A stretch of DNA of 64,000 nucleotides, from the NCBI GenBank assembly GCA_028289645.1, contig JANQOK010000013.1:496001-560000 (forward strand), written 5' to 3'. Positions 49,181-58,421 of this stretch are shown one piece after another. The translations under genes were made by a program, and so were the position numbers. Origin of the DNA: Anderseniella sp. Its GTDB lineage: Bacteria > Pseudomonadota > Alphaproteobacteria > Rhizobiales > Aestuariivirgaceae. The notes under the pieces were generated by a model. It made no database searches and was not told where the DNA came from. It saw nothing but the letters and a program-made list of their open reading frames with translations. How positions within the stretch are numbered: position 1 is the stretch's first letter; every line of letters begins with the position of its first letter.

Positions 49181-49897
49181 TCAACCTCCGCCTCGAATGG
49201 AGGCAGCGGTGCGAAGGCGACGGCCTGCCACAGCGATGTTCTGATAGGTGTAAGCCAGCGGTTCCCGAGACCGTACGGGAACGGCTATGCATTGTCGTTG
49301 CCGCAGCATTGCCAGATGTTCCGACCAGTTGGACAGTTCGTGAAACTGATCCTGATCGGGCAGCGGCATCCGTTCGACCGTGGTCGACTGCAGATGCAGA
49401 AAATTCTCGCCATCCTTGTCGACATGGATTCCAACCAGGCAGGAGCCGTTGCGCGCCAGCGTCTTCAGTATTGCGATGTTGCTTGGAAATATCGAGCCGG
49501 CAACAAAGCTGGCGCCAATTGACATTGCCAGTTTGACCTCTTCACCGATCAGTCGGGCGGCCAAGCCTCGCCCCTGGTATGCGGGGTCGAGTCCCACTCC
49601 ACCTGAGTAGGCAACTTCGCCCTGGTCGATGCCCAGCAACGATAACGCGCTTTGCAGGCCATCAACACACGGCGGTGGATGTAGCAGGATCGAGTATCCG
49701 ATCAACTGGCGGTCGGCAAACAGCCCTATCGCATGGCCATTGTGCTGCAGGACAGACTGAAACCATGACCGGTCACGTTCTACGAGAAACGCTTTCGATG
49801 ATGTCGTAGCCACTATGGCAGCATGGAGCCGGCTGACGGCTGCTACATCATTCGGCGACAACCGCCGAAACGCCAAATGAGAATCCGCATCCGTCAT
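49181..49897 (-). CDS. GNAT family N-acetyltransferase
   Basis: GGVGLDPAYQGRGLAARLIGEEVKLAMSIGASFVAGSIFPSNIAILKTLARNG. Confidence 0.85.
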   Translation of the reverse strand: MTDADSHLAFRRLSPNDVAAVSRLHAAIVATTSSKAFLVERDRSWFQSVLQHNGHAIGLFADRQLIGYSILLHPPPCVDGLQSALSLLGIDQGEVAYSGGVGLDPAYQGRGLAARLIGEEVKLAMSIGASFVAGSIFPSNIAILKTLARNGSCLVGIHVDKDGENFLHLQSTTVERMPLPDQDQFHELSNWSEHLAMLRQRQCIAVPVRSREPLAYTYQNIAVAGRRLRTAASIRGGG

Positions 49898-50118
49898 CGG
49901 ACCCGGGGCTCGTCTGCGAGCAGGTTAGAAGGTACGTTCATGAACTTCTCAGACGATCTGCAATTCAGTCGATGTCTCTTCTATCCTCTCAGCACAAGGA
50001 TCATAAGCGAGCGGAACAAAATGTCCATATGATAACCGGCACCATCGATGCAGTTTGATAACCAGGCAGGCCCTGCGCCCCAGGAACCGATCGTGAAACG
50101 TTTCTGCTGCAGCAATGC

Positions 50119-50883
50119 CTAGACGCACCGCCCGGCATCTACGGGCAGTGCGCATCCGGTCAACGTGGCGGCTTCTTTCGGAGAGGCTAAAAAGACAGCC
50201 GCGTTTCCAACATCTTCAGGAGTGATCAACCTGCCAAGAGGCAATGCTCCAGCAAACGCGGCGGCATCTTCATCGCTCAGGCTGCCACCTGCAAATTCGG
50301 CCAGCATTGGTGTTTCGCCAACTGCCGGAAACAGACCGTTGACCCGGATTCTTTCAGGAGCAAGTTCAAGCGCGAGTGATTTCATGAAGTAGGCTGTCGC
50401 CGCCTTTGCCATTCCATAGCCGTACAACTGCGGTCTGGGCACCAGGGCGATTCCTGACACTGTTACGATGATAGACGCATCATGAGCAGTTCTCAAAGCC
50501 GGGAGGGCGGCCTGACAGCTTTGAACAACACCTACCGAGTTGGTTTCGAACTGACGATGCAGTTCGCCGACCGGCGTATCGGATATGGAAACCGGCCGCT
50601 GGCCAATACCTGCATTTGCAACGAGAGTGTTAAGAGAGCCGAGCTTTTCCCGGCAGAACGCGATCCCGGCATCCAGGCTTTCCCTGTCGGTAACGTCTAG
50701 GCCTACACCAAATGCATGGCCGCCTTCAGCGCACAATTCCTCTGCTAGTTTTGCTGCCGAGGCAGCGTCCAAATCAGCGGCAACGACACTTGCGCCTTCG
50801 CGGGAAAACGCTCTGGCTATTCCTGCGCCAAACCCGGAACCTGCACCTGTCACGATGGCTGTTCTACCAAGCAGTCGTGCCAT
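50119..50883 (-). CDS. SDR family oxidoreductase
   Basis: AIVTGAGSGFGAGIARAFSREGA; VANAGIG; YGYGMAKAA; start at MARLLG. Confidence 0.9.
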   Translation of the reverse strand: MARLLGRTAIVTGAGSGFGAGIARAFSREGASVVAADLDAASAAKLAEELCAEGGHAFGVGLDVTDRESLDAGIAFCREKLGSLNTLVANAGIGQRPVSISDTPVGELHRQFETNSVGVVQSCQAALPALRTAHDASIIVTVSGIALVPRPQLYGYGMAKAATAYFMKSLALELAPERIRVNGLFPAVGETPMLAEFAGGSLSDEDAAAFAGALPLGRLITPEDVGNAAVFLASPKEAATLTGCALPVDAGRCV

Positions 50884-51061
50884 GGCATTGCCTCCTCTGT
50901 CACTCCATTGTCGAGAATACAGCAGATCAGAACAGCATTGCATGTTCAATCTGTAACAGCTGCGCATCCCAGCTCAATGTGGTTGCAGTCGGGCGAGTTC
51001 AGTATGGCTATGGGGTGCGAGGTGTCGTTCGGATTTTTGTGAGTTTGAGACGTCTTTTGGC

Positions 51062-51185
51062 CTGGTCAGAACCCCCCACGTTCGTGCGCGTACCGGTAAC
51101 GATGGTCACTGGTGTGGGTCTGTTGGCGTCAAGACAGGTATGGCAGCCCGGCGCTAGCGTCCGCATGCCTGGCGGTTCTTGGCGA
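51062..51185 (-). pseudogene. Decayed 3' fragment of a paralogue of the exported protein at 55911-56843
   Basis: Minus-strand reading PPGMRTLAPGCHTCLDANRPTPVTIVTGTRTNVG aligns with GPGMLTLAPGSYTYVDGKQTRTVIIVAGKRTNVR; roughly 70% nucleotide match by eye, extending over the lost stop codon. Confidence 0.75.
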
Positions 51186-51202
51186 AAGCGTATTCTTGTT
51201 GT

Positions 51203-52111
51203 TCATTCCCACGGTGGTGCCTTTCCGATTTCCGCGATCAGGAAGTCCATAAACACCCGCACCTTGGGCGATAGCACGTTGGACTTGGGATAAATGAGCC
51301 AGAGGACGTTGTCCTCGGCCCCTGTGTATTCCGGCAATACGCGCTTGAGCTGTCCCGAAGCCAACTCTGTGTGCACGCTCCAGAACGAGTTCAGCGAGAT
51401 GCCTGCGCCGGCCAGGGTCGCGCGCTTCAGGCTCAGCCCGTCATCTATGATCAACTGCCCGCTCGCTGTATCCGGATCGAACACGCCGATTTCTCCTTCT
51501 GCATTTTTGAGCGGGCGTGGGCGCACATGCCGAAATGCGATGAGCTTATGACTGGACAGATCGGACGGTGTTTCGGGCGTGCCATGCGCGTCAAGGTAGG
51601 ACGGAGTTGCGCACAGGATGCGCTTGTCATCTGCCAACTTGCGGCCTTTAAGACTAGTATCGAGCAGCGGCGCGTTTCTCAGCGCGAGGTCATAACTGCC
51701 CTCTATCAGATCGAACTGCACATCCGACAAACGCAAATCGAGTGTGAGGTCCGGGTGCTGATCCAGGAACTTCGGCAGAATCGGCGCGATGTAGAGCTGC
51801 GCAAAGGTGCTGGGGGCGGTAAATCGCAGTGTTCCGGTGGCCTTCGCTGTTCCTTTGCCAAGTGCGGTAAGTGCAGCCTCTTCCTGAGCGATCATCTCGC
51901 GCGCGAAGGGAAGGAAGTCGGCCCCCTCCAGCGACAGGGAGACTTTGCGCGTGGTGCGGTGCAGTAGCTCGGCCCCAACGCTGTGTTCAAGTTTGGCCAG
52001 TTTCGCGCTGGAAACCGCCGGAGCCATGCCAAGCCGACGTCCCGCAGCGCTGATGTTCAACAAGTCAGCGGCCAGAATGAACAGACGCAACCCGTCTGTG
52101 TCAATGCTCAT
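51203..52111 (-). CDS. LysR family transcriptional regulator
   Basis: MSIDTDGLRLFILAADLLNISAAGRRLGMAPAVSSAKLAKLEHSVGAELLHRTTRKVSLSLEG. Confidence 0.94.
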   Translation of the reverse strand: MSIDTDGLRLFILAADLLNISAAGRRLGMAPAVSSAKLAKLEHSVGAELLHRTTRKVSLSLEGADFLPFAREMIAQEEAALTALGKGTAKATGTLRFTAPSTFAQLYIAPILPKFLDQHPDLTLDLRLSDVQFDLIEGSYDLALRNAPLLDTSLKGRKLADDKRILCATPSYLDAHGTPETPSDLSSHKLIAFRHVRPRPLKNAEGEIGVFDPDTASGQLIIDDGLSLKRATLAGAGISLNSFWSVHTELASGQLKRVLPEYTGAEDNVLWLIYPKSNVLSPKVRVFMDFLIAEIGKAPPWE

Positions 52112-52136
52112 TATATTCATTTCCAGAATTATCAAT

Positions 52137-52159
52137 ACGAAAATACACTGTTTATTCGT
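52137..52159. promoter_or_regulatory. Imperfect dyad in divergent LysR/CmcJ-like intergenic region
   Basis: ACGAAAATA-CACTG-TTTATTCGT, 7/9 paired, between divergent genes. Confidence 0.4.
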
Positions 52160-52219
52160 CTAATGCCAGAAGTCATATTCATGGTCAACAGCAGGCACAG
52201 ATCACAGGAAGGCGCCCCA

Positions 52220-52996
52220 ATGGCCCGCACAGCGACAGTCAACTACCATGTGCACAAAAATGTACGACAGGCCTTTGAGCTGGACGCCGGCGGCATTGTC
52301 GGCAATCTCATTTCGCCCGAGCTTGCTCCGACGCAGGTACAATTGACTGACCTAAGGCAATCAGCGCAACCAGCGAGCTTTGCAAAGGATGCCGTGGAGT
52401 TTGCCAACCGGCCCAGCGCGGTAGAGGACTTTTCCGGGGACACATGGAAAACGACATATGACCATGAATTGAAGCTGCTTCTGACGGACAAGCTGAATGC
52501 CCTCGAAGTGGTGATTTTTGACCACACGGTGCGGGTGGATGATCCTGATGCGACGCGCAAGCCCGCGCGCAATGTCCACAGCGACTACAGCGAAGACGGG
52601 GCCAAGCAGCGCCTGATTGACACTCTGGGTGCTGACAAGGCCACACAATGGAGCAAGGGTCACTATGCCTTCATAAACATTTGGCGGCCCGTGGCCCATC
52701 CGATCAATACCGCGCCGCTCGGCTTTGTACGTCCATCGAGCGTTGATCATGAAGACTGGATTGTGCTCGATCTGATCTATCCCGATCGCAAGGGCCAGAT
52801 CATGGGGCTTGTCGGCAATCCGAACCACGAATGGCTGTATCAATCCAGGATGACACCTGATGAGGTGGCGTTCTTCAACATCTACGACAATCGCGGACTG
52901 CCTTCGATCGCGCATAGCGCGCTGGATTTGGTTGAAGACCCGGACGTCACGACAGTTCGCAAGAGCATCGAAAGCCGCATCCTGGTGCGGTATTGA
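52220..52996 (+). CDS. CmcJ/NvfI-family-like oxidoreductase
   Basis: VVIFDHTVRVDD...RNVHSDYSEDGAKQRLIDTLGADKATQWSKGHYAFINIWRPVAHPINTAPLGFVRPSSV; HEWLYQSRMTPDEVAFFNIYDNRG. Confidence 0.85.
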   Translation: MARTATVNYHVHKNVRQAFELDAGGIVGNLISPELAPTQVQLTDLRQSAQPASFAKDAVEFANRPSAVEDFSGDTWKTTYDHELKLLLTDKLNALEVVIFDHTVRVDDPDATRKPARNVHSDYSEDGAKQRLIDTLGADKATQWSKGHYAFINIWRPVAHPINTAPLGFVRPSSVDHEDWIVLDLIYPDRKGQIMGLVGNPNHEWLYQSRMTPDEVAFFNIYDNRGLPSIAHSALDLVEDPDVTTVRKSIESRILVRY

Positions 52997-53006
52997 GCGA
53001 GGCATC

Positions 53007-53972
53007 ATGTTGAGTAAACCGCAGGCAGGGACCTTTCCCCGGATCAACAAGGCGTACAATCGTGTGTTCCGCTCCGGCCGCCTGAGCGTTGGATTGGTGG
53101 TTCCACTTGAGGCTTATAGGGTCGGAGCGGAACCCACGATGAAAGGCCACCTTGAGACCGCGCAACTGGCCGAGTGTCTGGGGTTTTCCGCGCTTTGGCT
53201 GCGGGATGTGCCATTCAATGTGCCGAGTTTCGGCGATGCGGGGCAGATTTTTGATCCCTTTGTTTATCTAGGTTCACTGGCCAGCGTGACCGACCGTATT
53301 GCGCTTGGCACTGCCAGCATCATTCTGCCGTTGCGCCATCCCGCCCATGTGGCCAAAGCTGCGGCAACTGCGGATGTTCTGTCTGGTGGACGGCTGCTGT
53401 TGGGTGTGGCATCGGGCGACAGGCCCGAAGAGTATCCGGCGATGGGCCAAACCTACCACGACCGCGCGGCGCAGTTTCGCGACAGCATAGCCTACATCCG
53501 TGCAATGGCAGATGCCTATCCGCGCCACCAAAGCGCGCGAGGACTTCTGTCGGGTGATATCGACCTGTTGCCGAAACCCACAGGTGCACGCCTGCCGCTT
53601 TTGATCACCGGCGGCAGCCAGCAATCGCCGGATTGGGTGGCGCAGAACGGCGACGGGTGGATGACCTATCCACGGGACGCCGAGTCTCAGGGGCGCGTCA
53701 TCGCAGATTACCGGGGTCGGCTGCTGGCGTGGAGTCAACCCGACAAACCAGTGATGCAATCGCTTTATGTCGACTTGCTTGACGATCCGGATGCGCCGGC
53801 GCGGCCTATCCACCTGGGCTTTCAGTCCGGCACGGACTTCCTGCGTCGTTACCTGCGCGAAATTGAGACGCTGGGGGTGAACCACGTTGCCCTTAACCTT
53901 CGCTTCAACGGTGCACCTATCGACATCACGCTCAAGCGGCTGGCGGACGATCTGCTGCCCATTTTCAACTGA
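53007..53972 (+). CDS. LLM class (luciferase-like) flavin-dependent oxidoreductase
   Basis: LAECLGFSALWLRDVPF; LGTASIILPLRHPAHVAKAAATADVLSGGRLLLGVASGDRPEEYPAMG. Confidence 0.92.
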   Translation: MLSKPQAGTFPRINKAYNRVFRSGRLSVGLVVPLEAYRVGAEPTMKGHLETAQLAECLGFSALWLRDVPFNVPSFGDAGQIFDPFVYLGSLASVTDRIALGTASIILPLRHPAHVAKAAATADVLSGGRLLLGVASGDRPEEYPAMGQTYHDRAAQFRDSIAYIRAMADAYPRHQSARGLLSGDIDLLPKPTGARLPLLITGGSQQSPDWVAQNGDGWMTYPRDAESQGRVIADYRGRLLAWSQPDKPVMQSLYVDLLDDPDAPARPIHLGFQSGTDFLRRYLREIETLGVNHVALNLRFNGAPIDITLKRLADDLLPIFN

Positions 53973-53984
53973 AGGACCGAACTT

Positions 53985-54773
53985 ATGACCAAGACCATTC
54001 TCATCACTGGCTCAACAGACGGCATCGGCCTGCTGACCGCGAAGAAGCTTGCCGCCGACGACCATCATGTTCTGCTGCATGGACGTAACGCTGCAAAGCT
54101 GCAAGCTGCGTCTTCCCAGGTCGGTGGCGGGGTCGAGACATTCAGTGCTGACTTGTCCGACATGTCGGCAGTTAAATCGCTGGCCGCGGACATCCGCGCC
54201 AAACACAACAAGCTGGACGTGCTGATCAACAATGCCGGGGTGCTGAAAGTTCCCCAACCTGTGCTCGAAAGCGGGCTGGATGTCCGCTTTGTCGTCAATA
54301 CGTTCGCACCTTATCTGCTGACCGAGTTGCTATTGCCGATCATTCCGAAGAACGGCAGGGTCGTGAACCTGTCTTCCGCAGCCCAAGCGCAGGTGAGCCT
54401 GGATGCGATGCTGGGCAAGGCCCGCCTTGCCGATATGGACGCCTACGCCCAAAGCAAGCTCGCGATCACCATCTGGACCCGGGAATGGGTCAAGGCGCTG
54501 CCTGACGGTCCCGCGATGATCGCTGTGAATCCCGGATCTTTACTGGCCTCCAAGATGGTGAAGGAGGGCTTTGGCGTGCCGGGGAAAGATATGAATATCG
54601 GAGCCGATATCCTGATCGAAGCCGCACTTGGCCGTCGATTTGCCGATGCATCCGGTGCCTATTTCGATAATGACAGCGGCGCGTTCGCGCAACCGCATTC
54701 CGCGGCCTTGAATGCCGCACACTCGGCTGAGGTCATGGAAACGATCCAGGCCGTCGTGCGCCAACACGGCTGA
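53985..54773 (+). CDS. SDR family NAD(P)-dependent oxidoreductase
   Basis: [47 protein letters not shown]. Confidence 0.92.
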   Translation: MTKTILITGSTDGIGLLTAKKLAADDHHVLLHGRNAAKLQAASSQVGGGVETFSADLSDMSAVKSLAADIRAKHNKLDVLINNAGVLKVPQPVLESGLDVRFVVNTFAPYLLTELLLPIIPKNGRVVNLSSAAQAQVSLDAMLGKARLADMDAYAQSKLAITIWTREWVKALPDGPAMIAVNPGSLLASKMVKEGFGVPGKDMNIGADILIEAALGRRFADASGAYFDNDSGAFAQPHSAALNAAHSAEVMETIQAVVRQHG

Positions 54774-54863
54774 CCCGAGCGGCGTGCATCGCGCGCGCAT
54801 CCCCAAGTGTTTAACCGCAATGCCTCGCATCTTTGATGCCGAGGCCCAAGAAAGGACTGTCCA

Positions 54864-55709
54864 ATGAAATACGAAAACTTCCAGACCTTCGACGTCCATG
54901 TCGAAAACGCGATCGCTACGGTTACCTTCAATTTTGGTACCGTGAACGTGCAGGGCCAGGAGATGCTGGCCGACCTCAACAGCCTTGCGATGCGGCTGGA
55001 ACGGGACCGCGATACCAAGGTTGTGATCTTCCAATCGGCAAACCCTGAGATCTGGGTCTGCCACTATGACACAGAGTTGCTCAAGGACATGTCAACCGAA
55101 GCGGTGTCGCGCGACGATGCGCGACTGCTGGACCTGCAATCAGTTTGCGAACGCATCAGCAAAGTGCCGCAGGCAACCATCGCCAAACTGGAAGGGTTTG
55201 CACGCGGCGGTGGGCACGAACTTGCACTTGCCCTGGACATGCGGTTTGCGGCGCGGGGCAAGTTCAGATTTATGCAGATGGAAGTGGGAATGGGCATTCT
55301 GCCCTGCGGCGGCGGAGCATCACGGATGGCGCGTCAAACCGGCCTGGGCCGCGCCCTTGAGATCATCTTGAGCGCACAGGATTACGATGCTGATGATGCT
55401 GAGCGGATGGGCACCATAAACAAGGCGCTCGAGCCCGGAGAAATCGGCCCCTACGTTGACGCACTGGCTCAACGTATTGCCCAGTTCCCGGCAGAGTCCA
55501 TCAACGCCTGCAAGCAAATGGTTTACGAGTCCATCGACAAGCCCATTGCTGACGCCCTCATGGCCGAAGCCTATTGGCTCTATCAGGCCACCAGCAAAAC
55601 TCCAGCCATCAAGCGCTTTAGGATAGCTGACGAGCAAGGTCTTGAACATGAAATCGATAATCAGCGGAATTGGAATGATCTGGTCATGAAGGTTCAGGAA
55701 ATAAACTGA
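54864..55709 (+). CDS. Enoyl-CoA hydratase/isomerase (crotonase) family protein
   Basis: VVIFQSANPEIWVCHYDTELL; KLEGFARGGGHELALALDMRFAARGKFRFMQMEVGMGILPCGGGASRMARQTGLGRALEIILSAQ. Confidence 0.92.
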   Translation: MKYENFQTFDVHVENAIATVTFNFGTVNVQGQEMLADLNSLAMRLERDRDTKVVIFQSANPEIWVCHYDTELLKDMSTEAVSRDDARLLDLQSVCERISKVPQATIAKLEGFARGGGHELALALDMRFAARGKFRFMQMEVGMGILPCGGGASRMARQTGLGRALEIILSAQDYDADDAERMGTINKALEPGEIGPYVDALAQRIAQFPAESINACKQMVYESIDKPIADALMAEAYWLYQATSKTPAIKRFRIADEQGLEHEIDNQRNWNDLVMKVQEIN

Positions 55710-55910
55710 TCCAGCAGCCATGAAACATGCACGGGGCGCGGGCACGCCTGCGCCCTGTTAACGGTGCGGTCCATATGGGCTGAACAGTGCCATGCCATGC
55801 AGCAATGACCTCATATAGGAAGATGAGCTGAACTGTTGAATAAATGCAGTTGCTGAGACAGCCGCTCCAAGCCGCCGTTCGGCACCGTGTAAATTCGGCA
55901 GGCCCTTGCT

Positions 55911-56843
55911 CTAGTCAGCAACTCGCACATTGGTGCGTTTGCCGGCGACGATGATCACGGTGCGGGTCTGTTTGCCGTCCACATAGGTGTAGCTGCCTGG
56001 TGCCAGGGTCAGCATGCCCGGTCCGACACCGGACCGGCGCCAGTTCTTTTCGCTACTGTTAACAGACCACGGAACCCCCTCGGGTGCATTGATGACGGCA
56101 ATGCCGGCCTGATGATCGAGATTGAGCGAGGTGAGTATGCCCGGTTTGATGGTTACTTCCGTGTGAGTGACGGTGTTGCCGGGCTCGATTTCGCTTTCAA
56201 GCCGGTAGGTGCCTGCGCCCAGCCGCATCAGTCCGCCCTGGCGGTCCGAAGTGGCAATGAGCCGGCCCGATCTCGTGCCGTTGATGGCGTAGGCTCTGTG
56301 AACGGCGCGTACCCGGCTCGGCAAGGGCTCGTTGCCCAACGTTGACAGGGTGCGCAGCCCACCGACGTTGAATACGAATGTCAGGCCCAGCTGCTGGCCC
56401 TTGGCCAGAACCACCGGCTTGATCGCCGACACGCTGCCATAGCGTGCCTCAATGCGATAATTGCCGGGCTCAAGCGGGACGTCCGCTACGGGCCGGTCTT
56501 CGCTGTAGACAGTTTCGCCGCCGTGTTCGCCGTTGCCAAGGGTGCGGACGAGTTTCCAGGTAACCGGCTTGGTAATCAGGCCGCCTTGTTGCGACAGGCG
56601 CCCGGCAAGCCGGATGCCTTCACGGCCGGGTTTGGTGATCTCGATGCGCAGTTCAAAGGGAACTTCCGAGGTTGCTGCAGGCAGTGAGCCGGTGACGACC
56701 GGATCGGCGACCGTGGGCTGCGCGGCGGGGGCGGGCGATGCCGCCAAACCAATCAGCAAACCGGCGCCGACAAAGTTCAGGGCCGCCCCTGTGAGAAAGC
56801 GGCCCCGACTGTGCTGTCGTGCACGTTGGAGAAGTACGTGCAT
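55911..56843 (-). CDS. Exported protein with repeated PEGA-like beta-strand modules, function unknown
   Basis: N-terminal hydrophobic segment LNFVGAGLLIGLAASPAPAAQ; repeated VPLEPGNYRIEARYGS, MRLGAGTYRLESEIEPG, LTLAPGSYTYVDGKQ. Confidence 0.78.
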   Translation of the reverse strand: MHVLLQRARQHSRGRFLTGAALNFVGAGLLIGLAASPAPAAQPTVADPVVTGSLPAATSEVPFELRIEITKPGREGIRLAGRLSQQGGLITKPVTWKLVRTLGNGEHGGETVYSEDRPVADVPLEPGNYRIEARYGSVSAIKPVVLAKGQQLGLTFVFNVGGLRTLSTLGNEPLPSRVRAVHRAYAINGTRSGRLIATSDRQGGLMRLGAGTYRLESEIEPGNTVTHTEVTIKPGILTSLNLDHQAGIAVINAPEGVPWSVNSSEKNWRRSGVGPGMLTLAPGSYTYVDGKQTRTVIIVAGKRTNVRVAD

Positions 56844-57065
56844 TCAATTTTCCCTGTCAGACTTCTGGATGCCCCGCTTTGGCAGGGCCCGGTCTGCATA
56901 TCCCCCGACCTTCAATCCGATCGGCAAAAAGACCAAACCACAGCACTTGCCCGACCCGCAATTAAATACTTAATAGAAGGTTAACGGGATCGTTTCAGGT
57001 TTAGTAAACGCCTATATACGGTGTTATGAAAGTCACGGAAAATCCGTCGGATCAGAGGATGATCA

Positions 57066-57677
57066 ATGGTTGAACTGAATAACGGGCTGGCGTTTGAAGC
57101 GCTGAATGACAGGGCTGATGCATTGAGCCTGCTCGAGACCCGCCGGTCGGCGTCGGCCAAGGCGATGACCGAACCGGGTCCCAGTGCCGAACAGCTGGAT
57201 CGCCTGATGACTATTGCCGTGCGGGTGCCGGATCACGGCAAGCTGACACCGTGGCGGTTCATCGTGTTTGAGGGCGAGGCGCGCGAGCGGGCAGGGGGGA
57301 TTGTTGCCGGGCGGTACCATGAACTGCATCCCGGCCATGGCGAGGAAACGCTTTCTGCACAGCGCAACATGTTCTCACGCGCGCCTTGTGTGGTCGGGGT
57401 GGTCAGCACCGCCACGAAGGATCATCCCAAGATCCCCGAGTGGGAGCAGCTGCTGTCAGCCGGTGCGGTGTGCCAGAACATGCTCATGGCGGCGACGGCC
57501 ATGGGGCTGGGTGCGCAGTGGATTTCGGGCTGGTTTGCCTATGACAGGCAGGTGCTGACGGCGTTGGGACTGTCCGACAGCGAGCGCATTGCCGGTTTCA
57601 TCTATCTGGGCACGCCGGCACAGTTGCAGGACGACAGGCCGCGGCCGGAACCTGCCAGTTTGACGACGCGGTTTTAG
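57066..57677 (+). CDS. Nitroreductase family protein
   Basis: LLETRRSASAKAMTEPGPSAEQLDRLMTIAVRVPDHGKLTPWRFIVFEG; AVCQNMLMAATAMGLGAQWISGW. Confidence 0.93.
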   Translation: MVELNNGLAFEALNDRADALSLLETRRSASAKAMTEPGPSAEQLDRLMTIAVRVPDHGKLTPWRFIVFEGEARERAGGIVAGRYHELHPGHGEETLSAQRNMFSRAPCVVGVVSTATKDHPKIPEWEQLLSAGAVCQNMLMAATAMGLGAQWISGWFAYDRQVLTALGLSDSERIAGFIYLGTPAQLQDDRPRPEPASLTTRF

Positions 57678-57686
57678 GGGCAGGTC

Positions 57687-58421
57687 ATGACAGGTGCAAT
57701 TGCCGGTGTGCTGTTCGACAAGGATGGTGTGTTCGTCGATTTCGAAAAGACCTGGACACCGGCTCTCAAGGCGATAGCCGCCGATGCAGCAGACGGCGAT
57801 ATGTCGCTGGAGACCCGGTTGCTCGACGTTGCCGGTTTCGATCCGGATGGCGACACGTTTCTGCCCGGCTCGATCTGGGCAGCCGGACATACGGACGATC
57901 TGGTCGAGGTGTGGATGCCGCTGTTGAACGGCATGTCGCCGGAGATTCTGGTTGAGAAGGTCAATGCGCACTGCCTGAAAGCCGCCTCGCATCCGGTGTT
58001 TCCGGCGGAAGAGGGGCACAGGATATTCTCTGGCCTGAAACAGCTCGGCCTTGCCCTTGGTGTGGCGACCAATGATGCGGCCGCTTCGGCCCGGGCCACC
58101 GTCAGTGCGTTCGGCCTGGCTGACATGTTTGATCTGGTGCTGGGATATGATTCAGTCGCAAACCCCAAACCGGCTGGCGATCCGTTGCTGGCCTTTGCCG
58201 GTCACACCGGTCTTGAGCCGCATCGTGTGATCATGGTCGGCGACAATGCCCATGACATGGAGTGCGGGCGCGCCGGCGGCGCCGGCCTGTGCATCGGTGT
58301 GCTGTCCGGCAACTCATCCCGTGAGCAACTGGTGCCGCTGGCAGATCATGTCATAGATGACATTTCGCACCTTCAGGACCTGCTGGCGTCACTCGAACAT
58401 GGCGCGCAGGTCGAGTGTTGA
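57687..58421 (+). CDS. HAD family hydrolase
   Basis: GVLFDKDGVFVDFEKTW; VATNDAAASARATV; MVGDNAHDMECGRAGGAGLCIGVLSG. Confidence 0.92.
   Translation: MTGAIAGVLFDKDGVFVDFEKTWTPALKAIAADAADGDMSLETRLLDVAGFDPDGDTFLPGSIWAAGHTDDLVEVWMPLLNGMSPEILVEKVNAHCLKAASHPVFPAEEGHRIFSGLKQLGLALGVATNDAAASARATVSAFGLADMFDLVLGYDSVANPKPAGDPLLAFAGHTGLEPHRVIMVGDNAHDMECGRAGGAGLCIGVLSGNSSREQLVPLADHVIDDISHLQDLLASLEHGAQVEC

Noticed and set aside
49949-50155. Possible small gene or gene remnant in the GNAT-SDR spacer
   Set aside because: 68-aa ORF without recognisable motif or good start; cannot be distinguished from random GC-rich sequence
13789-50883. Similarity between SDR proteins at 13789-14547 and 50119-50883 (shared GETPML and terminal GRC(I/V))
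   Set aside because: Ordinary membership of the same SDR subfamily; no evidence of a recent duplication
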